A stretch of DNA of 64,000 bases. Origin: Brevundimonas subvibrioides (GTDB lineage Bacteria; Pseudomonadota; Alphaproteobacteria; Caulobacterales; Caulobacteraceae). How positions within the stretch are numbered: position 1 is the first letter of the stretch; every line of letters starts with the position of its first letter. Both the position numbers and the translations under genes were made by a program. The notes beneath the pieces were generated by a model. It saw only the letters and a list, made by a program, of their open reading frames with translations. It made no database searches and had not been told where the DNA came from. The DNA lies in NCBI RefSeq assembly GCF_002280785.1, contig NZ_NCEQ01000007.1, positions 248,001 through 312,000 of the forward strand. Direction: 5' to 3'. Below, piece after piece: positions 18,257 through 26,766 of the stretch.

Positions 18257-18648
18257 GCGAGATGGACGGACAGATCAGCAGCAGCGACGCCTTCGCCGAG
18301 ACCTGGGCGGAACCGCAGACGGCCGCCCTGCCCCAGGCCGAACTGGATCGGCTGACCGATGCGCTGATCGCAGCGCTGAAGACGGTCTATGACCCGGAAA
18401 TCCCGGTCGACATCTATGAGCTGGGCCTGATCTACAAGGTCGACCTGTCGGACGACCGCGACGTGTTGATCGACATGACCCTGACGGCGCCCGGCTGCCC
18501 GGTGGCCGGGGAGATGCCCGGCTGGATCGAGGACGCGGTGATGAAGGTCGAGGGCATCAAGTCGGCGCGCGCCAACCTGGTGTTCGACCCGCCGTGGGAT
18601 TCCTCCAAGATGAGCGATGAGGCCAAGCTGGCCTTGAACATGTTCTGA
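18253..18648 (+). CDS. sufT: SUF-associated MIP18/DUF59 protein SufT
   Basis: Small Fe-S maturation factor of the MIP18 family, thought to help deliver clusters to target proteins. The 131 residues comprise an acidic N-terminal tail of about 40 residues and the DUF59 core: VYDPEIPVDIYELGLIYKV, DMTLTAPGCPVAGEMPGWI with its conserved Cys, and FDPPWDSSKMSDEAK. The start is GTG 18253, overlapping the sufS stop by 4 bp. Confidence 0.9.
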   Translation: MSEMDGQISSSDAFAETWAEPQTAALPQAELDRLTDALIAALKTVYDPEIPVDIYELGLIYKVDLSDDRDVLIDMTLTAPGCPVAGEMPGWIEDAVMKVEGIKSARANLVFDPPWDSSKMSDEAKLALNMF

Positions 18649-18657
18649 GGTGACGCG

Positions 18658-19077
18658 ATGACCGACTTCGAGACATCGTCATCCTCCGGACTGACCGGGG
18701 GACGTCCGCGTCGCCCGCGCCCCAAGGTCGTGACCCTGACCGACGCCGCCGCAGAGCGGGTGCGCGAGATCATGGCCAATGCCGAGAAGAGCTACATCGG
18801 CCTGCGCGTCGGGGTGAAGAATGGCGGCTGCGCGGGTCAGGAATACACCTTCGCCTACGCCGATGAGATCAACCCCCTCGAGGAGGTGGTCGAGGACAAG
18901 GGCGTCACCATTCTGGTTGAGCCCAAGGCGATCCTGTTCCTGATCGGGTCCGAGATCGACTATGAGGCGACCAGGCTGGCGTCCAAGTTCGTGTTCCGCA
19001 ATCCGAACCAGACCGACGCCTGCGGCTGCGGCGAGAGCGTCACCATCATCCCGGCCGCGGCGCTCGAGACCGACTGA
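18658..19077 (+). CDS. sufA: A-type Fe-S carrier protein SufA
   Basis: A-type scaffold/carrier that passes clusters to apo-enzymes. The HesB fold runs from about residue 25. The three ligand Cys are in NGGCAGQEY and the C-terminal CGCGES. The Arg/Pro-rich N-terminal tail of about 25 residues is longer than in E. coli. Length is 139. It follows sufT by 9 bp with GAGGTGACG before the ATG, and metN starts one base after its stop. Confidence 0.93.
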   Translation: MTDFETSSSSGLTGGRPRRPRPKVVTLTDAAAERVREIMANAEKSYIGLRVGVKNGGCAGQEYTFAYADEINPLEEVVEDKGVTILVEPKAILFLIGSEIDYEATRLASKFVFRNPNQTDACGCGESVTIIPAAALETD

Positions 19078-19078
19078 C

Positions 19079-20074
19079 ATGATCCGGCTTGAAGGCGTGA
19101 CCAAGCGCTATCGCAGCGCGGCGGGCGTGCGCGTGGCGCTGGACGCCGTCGACCTGTCTGTCGCCAGGGGCCAGGTGTTCGGGGTGGTCGGACGCTCGGG
19201 GGCCGGCAAGTCGACCCTGATCCGGACCATCAACCGGCTGGAGACCCCGGACGCGGGCAAGGTCTTCGTCGGCGATCAGGAGATCACGGCGATGAAGCCG
19301 GCCGAGCTGCGCGCCGCGCGCCGGCGGATCGGCATGATCTTCCAGCATTTCAACCTGCTGAACGCCAAAACCATCGCCGAGAACGTCGCCTTTCCCCTTC
19401 AGCTCGAAGGCCGTCCGGCCGCCGAGATCGAGCGGCGGACGGCGGAGTTGCTGGACCAGCTCGGCCTGGCGGAGCACGCGAAGAAACATCCTGCCCAGCT
19501 GTCCGGCGGCCAGAAGCAGCGGGTCGGCATCGCCCGCGCCCTGGCCTGCGGACCCGACGTCCTGCTGTGCGACGAGGCGACCAGCGCGCTCGACCCGGAG
19601 ACGACCGACGAGATCCTCGGCCTGCTCGACGGGCTCAACCGCGACCTCGGCCTGACCATCGTCCTGATCACCCACCAGATGGAGGTGGTGCGTCGCGTCT
19701 GCGACCGGGTCGCCGTGCTCAAGGACGGGCGGCTGGTGGAGGAGGGGGCGACGGCCGATGTCTTCCTGCACCCGAAGTCGCCGGTGACCCGCGCCATGCT
19801 GGCCGAGGGCGAGGGCGGCGAGACCCATGACGCCTCGGTCGTTCCCGCCGGCGGGCGGCTGGCCAGACTGACCTTCCGGGGCGGTTCGACCTACGCGCCC
19901 GAACTCAGCCGCGTCGCGAGAACGACGGGCGTCGACTATTCGATCCTCTCCGGCCGCATCAGCCGCATCCGGGGCGAGCCCTATGGCCAGATGGTCGTGG
20001 CCTTCACGGGTGGCGATGCGGACGCTGCGGTGGCCCAACTGACAGGACGCGGCGTCGTGGTGGAGGCGTTGTGA
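19079..20074 (+). CDS. metN: Methionine-type ABC importer ATPase MetN
   Basis: ATPase of the MetNIQ importer. Walker A is GRSGAGKST, the signature LSGGQKQRV and Walker B VLLCDEATSALD. The C-terminal NIL domain (from about residue 255: LTFRGGSTYAPELSRVA) marks MetN and allows feedback inhibition by internal methionine in the family. The start at 19079 (M-I-R-L) is one base after the sufA stop, so it seems to be read through from the suf operon. Length is 331. It overlaps metI. Confidence 0.9.
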   Translation: MIRLEGVTKRYRSAAGVRVALDAVDLSVARGQVFGVVGRSGAGKSTLIRTINRLETPDAGKVFVGDQEITAMKPAELRAARRRIGMIFQHFNLLNAKTIAENVAFPLQLEGRPAAEIERRTAELLDQLGLAEHAKKHPAQLSGGQKQRVGIARALACGPDVLLCDEATSALDPETTDEILGLLDGLNRDLGLTIVLITHQMEVVRRVCDRVAVLKDGRLVEEGATADVFLHPKSPVTRAMLAEGEGGETHDASVVPAGGRLARLTFRGGSTYAPELSRVARTTGVDYSILSGRISRIRGEPYGQMVVAFTGGDADAAVAQLTGRGVVVEAL

Positions 20075-20736
20075 TGGAGTTCTTCGTCAACATCGACTGG
20101 CCCGAGATCCTGCGGGCGACGCGCGACACCCTGCTGATGCTGGGCGGGGCCATGGTGCTGACCGTGGTGTTCGGGGTCCCTCTGGGCGTGCTGCTCTACC
20201 TGTCCGGCAAGGGGCGGCTGGCGGCCAATCCGGTTCTGAACGGGGTGCTGTCGCTGGTCGTCAACATCCTGAGGTCGGTGCCCTTCATCATCCTGCTGAT
20301 CGTCATGCTGCCGGTGACGGTGCTTCTGGTCGGGACGTCGCTGGGCGTCGCGGGCGCCATTCCGCCCCTGGTCGTCGGGGCCGCCCCCTTCTACGCGCGT
20401 CTGGTCGAGACGGCCCTGCGCGAGGTCGATAAGGGGGTGGTCGAGGCGACCCAGGCCATGGGCGGCTCGACCTTCCAGATCGTCACCCGCGCCCTGCTGC
20501 CCGAGGCCATGCCCGGCATTATCGCGGGCGCCACGGTCACGGCGATCGCGCTCGTCAGCTACACCGCCATGGCCGGCGTCGTCGGCGCCGGAGGGCTCGG
20601 CGACCTGGCGATCCGGTTCGGCTATCAGCGCTTCCAGACCGATGTCATGGTGGTGACTGTCGTTCTGCTACTGGTGCTCGTACAAATTCTGCAGATGATC
20701 GGCGACCGTCTGGTCGCTAGGGTCTCGCACCGCTGA
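20071..20736 (+). CDS. metI: Methionine-type ABC importer permease MetI
   Basis: Inner-membrane permease of 221 residues with about five hydrophobic helices and the EAA coupling loop (EATQAMGGSTFQIVTRALLPEA, quoted in part: EATQAMGGS, LLPEAMPG). SYTAMAGVVGAGGLGDLAIR is the usual MetI-family helix. The GTG 20071/ATG 20074 start overlaps the metN stop. Substrate assignment rests on its MetN/MetQ partners. Confidence 0.9.
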   Translation: MMEFFVNIDWPEILRATRDTLLMLGGAMVLTVVFGVPLGVLLYLSGKGRLAANPVLNGVLSLVVNILRSVPFIILLIVMLPVTVLLVGTSLGVAGAIPPLVVGAAPFYARLVETALREVDKGVVEATQAMGGSTFQIVTRALLPEAMPGIIAGATVTAIALVSYTAMAGVVGAGGLGDLAIRFGYQRFQTDVMVVTVVLLLVLVQILQMIGDRLVARVSHR

Positions 20737-20756
20737 CTTCAGACTGAGAGACTTCC

Positions 20757-21560
20757 ATGCTTCGACGCTCCCTGATCCTCGCCGCCGCCGCCCTGGCCCT
20801 GGCCGCCTGCGGACAGGGGGCGGAGACGGCCGCCGACGGATCGGCGCCGCTGATCGTGGGGGCGACGGCCGTGCCGCATGCCGAGATCCTGGAGTTCATC
20901 AAGCCGACCCTGGCGGCCGAAGGGTTCCCGATCGAGATCAAGGTGTTCAACGACTATGTTCAGCCCAACACCCAGCTGGCCGAGCGCCGCATCGACGCCA
21001 ACTATTTCCAGACCAAACCCTATCTGGATGAGTTCAACGCGGCCCGGAACGCCGATCTGATCACGGTCGCCGGCGTCCATGTCGAGCCCCTGGGTGCCTA
21101 TTCGCGCAGGTTCAGGACGCTGGCCGAACTGCCGAACGGGGCCGATGTGGCGGTCCCGAACGATGCGTCTTCGATCGGGCGCGCCCTGATCCTTCTGCAG
21201 ACGGCGGGGCTGATCCGCCTGAAAGACCCGACCAACCCGCTTCAGAGCGTGCGGGACATCGCCGAAAATCCCGGGAACCTGCGTTTTCGCGAGCTTGAAT
21301 CGGCGACCCTGCCGCGCGTGCTGGACCAGGTCGACCTGGCGGTGATCAACACCAACTATGCGCTGGACGCCGGCCTGAAGCCGAAGACCGACGCCCTGGC
21401 GCTGGAGGGCGGCGACAGCCCCTATGTGAACTATCTGGTCGCCCGGCCGGACAATCAGAACGACCCGCGCATCCAGGCCCTGGCGCGGGCCCTGCGCAGC
21501 CAGGCGGTCAAGGATTTCATCGCCCGGAAGTACGACGGGGCGGTTGTGCCTGCGGCTTGA
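20757..21560 (+). CDS. metQ: Methionine-type substrate-binding lipoprotein MetQ
   Basis: Periplasmic substrate-binding lipoprotein (NlpA family) of 267 residues. A signal peptide with lipobox LAAC (Cys about 19) is followed by VGATAVPHAEILEFIKP, NYFQTKPYLDEF and INTNYALDAGLKP, all standard for MetQ. It probably hands methionine to MetNI; the place next to two cysteine desulfurases leaves cysteine or another sulfur compound possible. It ends the suf-met run. Confidence 0.88.
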   Translation: MLRRSLILAAAALALAACGQGAETAADGSAPLIVGATAVPHAEILEFIKPTLAAEGFPIEIKVFNDYVQPNTQLAERRIDANYFQTKPYLDEFNAARNADLITVAGVHVEPLGAYSRRFRTLAELPNGADVAVPNDASSIGRALILLQTAGLIRLKDPTNPLQSVRDIAENPGNLRFRELESATLPRVLDQVDLAVINTNYALDAGLKPKTDALALEGGDSPYVNYLVARPDNQNDPRIQALARALRSQAVKDFIARKYDGAVVPAA

Positions 21561-21592
21561 CGAGCTCTCTGAGTTGAGGTCATCATCACACG

Positions 21593-22015
21593 ATGAGACT
21601 GCATGCCCACAGTCTGGCGTCGCACCCCTCCCTCGGCGCTCGGGCGCTCCGGGCTGTCGTGACCGGGCTTCTCATCGCCGGCCTGATCGCCCTGTTTCAC
21701 TGGATCAGAAAAGACGGTGAGACCTCCGCCCTGACCTTCGTCGCGAGCGCGCTGGCCGCCGCCATGGCGACCTTCGTCCTGGACTTCCTTCCGCGTGCTC
21801 GCTCGAGGCGTCTGTCGGTGGCAGGCATGAGCCTGGCGACAGCGTTCGTCGGCGCGCTCGCGTTCACCGCTAACGGCTTGTTCGGCGGCGCCGACTGGAC
21901 GCCGCTCCAGTGGATTGCGGCGCTCGCCCTGGGCGCAGGCTGCGGCGCGGGCATTGGAGCCCTGATTGGCTGGCTCGACCGTCTCCTCCGCGCGCGAGAC
22001 TCGATAGCGGCCTGA
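21593..22015 (+). CDS. Hypothetical four-helix membrane protein
   Basis: A 140-residue protein with four hydrophobic segments (about 20-38, 45-65, 75-95, 108-128) and short basic loops. No motif is recognised. It lies 32 bp after metQ and 4 bp before the TfoX-domain gene, so it may be cotranscribed with either. Confidence 0.6.
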   Translation: MRLHAHSLASHPSLGARALRAVVTGLLIAGLIALFHWIRKDGETSALTFVASALAAAMATFVLDFLPRARSRRLSVAGMSLATAFVGALAFTANGLFGGADWTPLQWIAALALGAGCGAGIGALIGWLDRLLRARDSIAA

Positions 22016-22019
22016 CCGG

Positions 22020-22388
22020 ATGGCCTACGACTCCGACTTCGGCGAATGGGTACGGGAGCATTTCGCGGCCCTGGGCCAGATCGAGATCAAGCGGATGTTC
22101 GGCGCGGGGGCCGTCTACGCCCACGGCCTGATCTTCGCCCTGCTGGACGACGGGACGGTCTGGCTCAAGGCCGACGAGATCAACGAACCTCTGTTGCAGG
22201 CGGCCGGGTCGCGCCAGTTCACCTATCCGACCAAGGGCGGTGAAACGATGAGAATGGCCTACTGGTCGCTGCCCGAGACGGCGCTCGATGACCCGGACGA
22301 GGCCGTCGACTGGGCGCGCCGGTCGATCGACGCGGCGCTGCGCAAGGCGGCGGCGAAGAAGTCGCGCAAGGCCAAGCCTAGGCCGTAG
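22020..22388 (+). CDS. TfoX/Sxy N-terminal domain protein
   Basis: A 122-residue protein with the TfoX-N fold: IEIKRMFGAGAVYAHGLIFALL, split as RMFGAGAVYAHG and VWLKADEIN, then MRMAYWSLPE. Full Sxy/TfoX regulates competence in gammaproteobacteria, but this stand-alone N domain is widespread in alphaproteobacteria and its role is unknown. The tail is Lys/Ala-rich. Its 3' end overlaps the convergent acyltransferase gene by 11 bp. Confidence 0.85.
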   Translation: MAYDSDFGEWVREHFAALGQIEIKRMFGAGAVYAHGLIFALLDDGTVWLKADEINEPLLQAAGSRQFTYPTKGGETMRMAYWSLPETALDDPDEAVDWARRSIDAALRKAAAKKSRKAKPRP

Positions 22389-23163
22389 CGGCCACCTTTG
22401 CAGCGCGGGCGGCTTCGTCGGGGGCAAGCACGCGAACGTTCTGGATGACGGGCCCTCCACGCGCCTCTGCGATCAGTTCAGCGGTGCGGTTCTCGACGAC
22501 GGTTTCGAGGCGCGCGAGGAACTCGTCCTTGCCCAAACCCGTCGGGATGGGATCGAGGAACTCCAGGGTCGCCGTGCCGGGAGTCTTGCGGAACTCTTCC
22601 TGCGGCCAGAACAGGCCGAGGTTGGACGCGAGGGGCACGACCGGCATGTCGAAGTCGCGGTACAGGTGCCAGACGCCGGAGCGATAGCGGAACTTCTCTC
22701 CGACCTTCGCCAGATTGCCCTCCGGATAGATCAGGATCTTGCGGCCCTCGGCATGGGCCGTCGCGCCGCTCTGCCTGAGCGAATCCCGGGCTTCGCGGCC
22801 GCCGCAGTTGTTGACGACGATGGCCCCGAGCTTGTTGAGCACCGTGCCCAGCAGCGGGAATTTCTCCAGGTGGTCGCCGGTGACGAAGGCCAGGTCATCG
22901 AACTGGTCATAGGTGGCGAAGCCGTCGCCCCAGCTCTGATGCTTCGAGGCGATGATGAAGGCGCCGACAGGCAGACGTTGGCGGCCGCGCACCTCGATCC
23001 GGATTCCGGCAAAGACCCGCATGGCCTGCACCATGCGCTTCACATAGCGGCGGATCACCCAGGCGGCGGCGTTCCGGCCGGGGGCGAGCGCGGCGAAGGC
23101 GGCGGTCAGGCCGTAGCCGATCGACAGGAACCAGTAGGCGATGTTGAACGCAAGGTTTCGCAT
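22378..23163 (-). CDS. plsC: 1-acyl-sn-glycerol-3-phosphate acyltransferase (PlsC family)
   Basis: Acylates lysophosphatidic acid in phospholipid synthesis at the inner membrane. An N-terminal hydrophobic helix (about 5-28) is followed by the HX4D-type active site, here KHQSWGD, the glycerol-phosphate region NKLGAIVVNNCGG and the block YPEGNLAKVGE in place of the usual EGTR. The family assignment is clear; the altered block could affect acyl-acceptor choice. Length is 261. Confidence 0.88.
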   Translation of the reverse strand: MRNLAFNIAYWFLSIGYGLTAAFAALAPGRNAAAWVIRRYVKRMVQAMRVFAGIRIEVRGRQRLPVGAFIIASKHQSWGDGFATYDQFDDLAFVTGDHLEKFPLLGTVLNKLGAIVVNNCGGREARDSLRQSGATAHAEGRKILIYPEGNLAKVGEKFRYRSGVWHLYRDFDMPVVPLASNLGLFWPQEEFRKTPGTATLEFLDPIPTGLGKDEFLARLETVVENRTAELIAEARGGPVIQNVRVLAPDEAARAAKVAATA

Positions 23164-23229
23164 GCGATCAGCCTGCCAGAGTGTGGTGATCAGGTTCGCC
23201 CGATTCGCGCCCGACCTTGACCCGTTTGA

Positions 23230-24285
23230 TCAGGCCGCCTGTTCCAGCCGCTCGCCGTTGGTGACCTTGTTCCGGCCGGTGCGCTTGGAGGCGTAGAGGG
23301 CCTCGTCGGCGCGGTCGAGCAGGGAGGAGCCGGTCTCGCCGGGGCGACGCTGGGCGACGCCGGCCGAGATGGTCACGGCGCCGAGTTCGTCGTTGGTCGA
23401 GCGACGGCGCAGCGCCCGGGTGCCGACCTCTTCGCGCATCGTGTTGAGCGCGGCCTCGACGATGGAGGCGCTTTCCGACGGGAAGATGATGGCGAACTCT
23501 TCGCCGCCGTAGCGGGCGGCGACGCGGGGCGCCTTGGAGACGCGGCCGATGACGCTGGCGACATAGCGAAGGACCTGGTCGCCGGTCTGGTGGCCCCAGG
23601 TGTCGTTGAACCGCTTGAAATGGTCGATGTCGATGACGGCCAGGCTGAGCGTCTGGCGCTTCTTTTCGGCCTCGTCGCAGGCCCGCAGGAGTTCCTCGTC
23701 GAAGGCCTTGCGGTTCGCCAGGTTCGTGAGCGCGTCCGTCATGGCGTCGCGGCGGACCTGTTCCAGATGCTCGCGCAGGCGGGCGACCTCCTTGGTGGAG
23801 CTCTCCAGACGCTTTTCGAGGGTGGCGTTCTCGGCCCGGACCTGGGTCGTCGCCGAGGTCAGTTTGGACACGACGCCGAGCAGGGCGGTCGACTCGGACG
23901 CGCCTTCCAGATGGGCGGAGGCGCCGGCCAGGGTCTCGCCATAGGCGGCTTGCGAACGCTGGGCCTTGGCGATGGCCTCCGAGACGGTCGACAGTTCGCG
24001 GTTCAGCACGGCGCCGGCGTCGCGAATTTCCTCGGACAGGCGGCCGCGGGGCAGATATTCGGCGGCCAGCATCTCGGCCGTGCCTTCGGTGAAGGCGTCG
24101 CCCGCGGCCAGCAGCCGGGTCATCTCCTGGCCGAGCGCGCCGCCGGGATCGCCGAGGAAGTGAAGCCAGAGCTCGAAGTTGAGCGGGGTCGGCCAGACGC
24201 CGGCACGCTCCATTTCCTCGACCGCCTTGCGGGCGAGGCAGAAGGCCTCGGGCCCCCGGAGCGTGGTCTGCACCTGTGTCGACAT
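23230..24285 (-). CDS. Diguanylate cyclase (GGDEF domain)
   Basis: Makes the second messenger c-di-GMP. An N-terminal helical sensor of unknown ligand (WPTPLNFELWLHFLGDP) leads to a long coiled coil (about 130-190), then a GGDEF domain with the active site GGEEF near 260 and DIDHFKRFNDTWGH. The allosteric RxxD I-site five residues before GGEEF reads KAPR, so product inhibition is probably lost. The cyclase has no transmembrane segment. Length is 351. Confidence 0.93.
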   Translation of the reverse strand: MSTQVQTTLRGPEAFCLARKAVEEMERAGVWPTPLNFELWLHFLGDPGGALGQEMTRLLAAGDAFTEGTAEMLAAEYLPRGRLSEEIRDAGAVLNRELSTVSEAIAKAQRSQAAYGETLAGASAHLEGASESTALLGVVSKLTSATTQVRAENATLEKRLESSTKEVARLREHLEQVRRDAMTDALTNLANRKAFDEELLRACDEAEKKRQTLSLAVIDIDHFKRFNDTWGHQTGDQVLRYVASVIGRVSKAPRVAARYGGEEFAIIFPSESASIVEAALNTMREEVGTRALRRRSTNDELGAVTISAGVAQRRPGETGSSLLDRADEALYASKRTGRNKVTNGERLEQAA

Positions 24286-24398
24286 TCTGTTTTCCCGACC
24301 GCCGTTCCTTTTGAGCGATCTACAGGCAGGATCCTAGGTCGACGTTCCGTAACACCGGGTTAAGCGAGGCCGTCAAATCGGCGACCCTGGCCCCGAAT

Positions 24399-25988
24399 TC
24401 AATTTTTACGAGTGGTCGGGCGACGAAGAAACGCAGGGATATCCCCCCCGAAACCGGCGCCTTCGCGGGCCAGCGGCGCGTCGCGTTCTGTGCGGCCGCC
24501 GGGACGGCGATCGGCCTGACGCAGGCGGGGTTCGGCGGCGACGACGGGCCTGGCGGCCTCTTCCATCACGACGGGCGCCGCGACGACTTCGGCCGGCGCA
24601 ATCTCGGCCTGGGCGGCTTCGACAGGCTTGCTGGAGCGGCGGCTGCGGGTGCGGCGGGCGGGCGGCGCGGTTTCACCTTCGGGCGAAGCCTCCGCGGGCG
24701 CGAAGGCGGGAGCCGCCTCGGCGACCTCGGCCACGGGCTCGGGCGCCGGACGTTCGCCACGGCTGCGGCCCCGGGCGGGACGGCCTTCCGCGCGCTCGGC
24801 GGGGCGGGCCGCCGCCGGGCGACCTTCCGACCGGCGAGCGCCGCCCAGGTTGGACCAGTCGAGATCCAGCACCAGTTCTTCAGGCTGCATCTTGATCAGC
24901 TTCATGACCTTGTCGAGCGACTTGTCGTCGGCCGGGGTCACGATCATGAAGGCCTGACCCGTCTTGCCCGCGCGGCCGGTGCGGCCGATGCGGTGGACGT
25001 AGTCGTCGGCGTGGTGCGAGACGTCGTAGTTGAAGACGTGGCTGACGTCGGGAATGTCCAGCCCGCGCGCGGCGACGTCGGACGCGACAAGGATCTTCAG
25101 CGCTCCGGACCGGAAGTCCGCCAGGGTCCTGGTGCGCAGAGACTGATCCAGGTCGCCGTGGATCGGGGCGGCGTCGAAGCCGTGCTGCTTCAGCGACTTG
25201 GCGACGACGTCGACTTCGGACTTGCGGTTGCAGAAGACGATGCCGTTCTTGACGTCCGCCCGCTCCATCAGGGCCCGCAGCGCCGCGCGCTTGGCCTTGG
25301 GGTCCGCCGACGGGATGCGGACCAGATACTGGGTGATGGTCTCGGCCGTCATGGCGGGGCGCGAGGCCTCGATCCGGGTCGGGTCCTTCAGGAAGGCCTG
25401 GGTCAGACGGGTGATCTCGGGCGGCATGGTGGCCGAGAAGAACAGGGTCTGGCGCTTGGGCGGCGTCAGCTTGAAGATGCGCTCGATGTCGGGAATGAAG
25501 CCCATGTCGAGCATACGGTCGGCTTCGTCGACGACCATGAGCTCGACGCCGTTCAGCATCATCTTGCCGCGTTCGAACAGGTCGAGCAGGCGGCCGGGCG
25601 TGGCGATCAGGACATCGACGCCCTTGTTCAGGGCCGCGACCTGCTCGCCCATGGAGACGCCGCCGATCAGCAGCACCCACGAAAGCTTGGTGCCCTTGGC
25701 GTATTTCTCGAAGCTCATCGCGACCTGGTCGGCCAGTTCGCGGGTCGGGGCCAGGACCAGGGCGCGGGGCATGCGGGCCCGCGCGCGTCCCTTGGACAGG
25801 CGTTCGATGAGGGGAAGGGTGAAGGCGGCGGTCTTGCCGGTGCCGGTCTGGGCGATGCCGAGCACGTCGCGGCCGGCGAGGGCGACAGGAATGGCCTGGG
25901 CCTGGATCGGGGTGGCGATCGTATAGCCGGTGTCGATGACGGCTTGCAGGGTCGTGGGCGAGAGGCCCAGCTGGGAGAATTCGGTCAT
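24399..25988 (-). CDS. rhlE: DEAD-box RNA helicase, RhlE type
   Basis: ATP-dependent RNA helicase. Motifs in order are the Q motif (GYTIATPIQAQAIP), Walker A AQTGTGKT (46-53), PTRELA, DEAD (near 150), SAT, and HRIGRTGRAGK. The tail from about residue 385 is a long Arg/Pro/Ala-rich disordered region with RGRSRGE-type runs, ending in the conserved FGGDIPAFLRRP. Length is 529. A strong promoter at 26170-26197 implies a 5' leader of about 175 bases, as in cold-regulated helicases. Confidence 0.94.
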   Translation of the reverse strand: MTEFSQLGLSPTTLQAVIDTGYTIATPIQAQAIPVALAGRDVLGIAQTGTGKTAAFTLPLIERLSKGRARARMPRALVLAPTRELADQVAMSFEKYAKGTKLSWVLLIGGVSMGEQVAALNKGVDVLIATPGRLLDLFERGKMMLNGVELMVVDEADRMLDMGFIPDIERIFKLTPPKRQTLFFSATMPPEITRLTQAFLKDPTRIEASRPAMTAETITQYLVRIPSADPKAKRAALRALMERADVKNGIVFCNRKSEVDVVAKSLKQHGFDAAPIHGDLDQSLRTRTLADFRSGALKILVASDVAARGLDIPDVSHVFNYDVSHHADDYVHRIGRTGRAGKTGQAFMIVTPADDKSLDKVMKLIKMQPEELVLDLDWSNLGGARRSEGRPAAARPAERAEGRPARGRSRGERPAPEPVAEVAEAAPAFAPAEASPEGETAPPARRTRSRRSSKPVEAAQAEIAPAEVVAAPVVMEEAARPVVAAEPRLRQADRRPGGRTERDAPLAREGAGFGGDIPAFLRRPTTRKN

Positions 25989-26169
25989 GCGTCCTTAGGA
26001 CTAAGGCCCGGTCGCCAGGGGCGCCGGGTTGGGACTGTTCGACCGATGCGAGACGGATCGATCGAGGAGGGCCGCGCCATCGGTGGCGAGGCGGGGAATA
26101 CGCGGAACCACCCTGTCTCTTGGGCGAGCGGGTGGCGCGGTAAGCCAGTCCTGTCCCGAACGTGGGCCG

Positions 26170-26197
26170 GATATAGAAGCCCCCTCGCCAGAGTCAA
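26170..26197 (-). promoter_or_regulatory. Predicted rhlE promoter with long leader
   Basis: On the minus strand TTGACT (26197-26192), a 16-base spacer and TATATC (26175-26170) form a good sigma-70 type promoter. Transcription would start near 26163, leaving about 175 untranslated bases before the rhlE ATG. I see no gene in 25989-26286. Confidence 0.6.
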
Positions 26198-26286
26198 GTA
26201 TTCGCGGGCCAAGGCGCCGCTTGGCAATTCGTGAACGAACGGTAATAATCGACCTCGGGGATTGGAATGCCGCGTGAGGGTAGGGC

Positions 26287-26646
26287 ATGAGGAAATGGAT
26301 CGGCGCCCTGGCGCTGGCGGCGGCCGTGATGGTTCCGATCACGGCCTCGGCCGAGATCGACGAGACCTTCGGCAACACCGTCCTGTCGCGCTATCCGGAC
26401 GGCGGCTGGGTCAAGCACTGGTTCAATCAGGACGGCTCCTATTCCGCTGAATTCTCCGACGGTCGCCGGCTGGCGGCCCGCTGGCGCGTCGAGGGCGAGC
26501 GCATCTGTCTGAACGGCATCCGACCCTCGTTCATGATGATCTCGCGCTTCTGTTCTCCGTTGATCGAGGCCAGCCTGGGACAGAGCTGGGTGTCGCGCGA
26601 TCCGCTGGGCCGGCGGGTGACCAACGTCCTGCAGTCGGGGCGATAG
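26287..26646 (+). CDS. Hypothetical periplasmic protein
   Basis: A 119-residue protein with a clear signal peptide (cleavage after ASA, about residue 22). The mature part starts EIDETFGNTVLSRYPDGGWVK and repeats a short beta pattern (WFNQDGSYSAEFSDGR, ARWRVEGERICLNG). Two Cys residues may pair. It resembles small exported proteins of Caulobacterales but I know of no function. Confidence 0.7.
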   Translation: MRKWIGALALAAAVMVPITASAEIDETFGNTVLSRYPDGGWVKHWFNQDGSYSAEFSDGRRLAARWRVEGERICLNGIRPSFMMISRFCSPLIEASLGQSWVSRDPLGRRVTNVLQSGR

Positions 26647-26685
26647 GGCGCCGACGGTTCCTCCCTCGGAGAGACAAGTAATAAA

Positions 26686-26726
26686 ACCCGGGCAATATTG
26701 ACGTCATTATTTCGTCCGGGTAAATC
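26686..26726 (+). promoter_or_regulatory. MATE-gene promoter flanked by an inverted repeat
   Basis: TTGACG (26698-26703), a 17-base spacer and TAAATC (26721-26726) make a near-ideal promoter. ACCCGG (26686-26691) and CCGGGT (26716-26721) sit symmetrically around it, the second touching the -10. They could be half-sites for a regulator of the exporter. Confidence 0.55.
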
Positions 26727-26766
26727 CATCCCGCGGATCCGTGTTGGACCGGATCTTGGGGGGAGA

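Noticed and set aside
19020..19080. A riboswitch before metN
   Set aside because: There is a single base between sufA and metN, so there is no room for one; none was seen at metQ.
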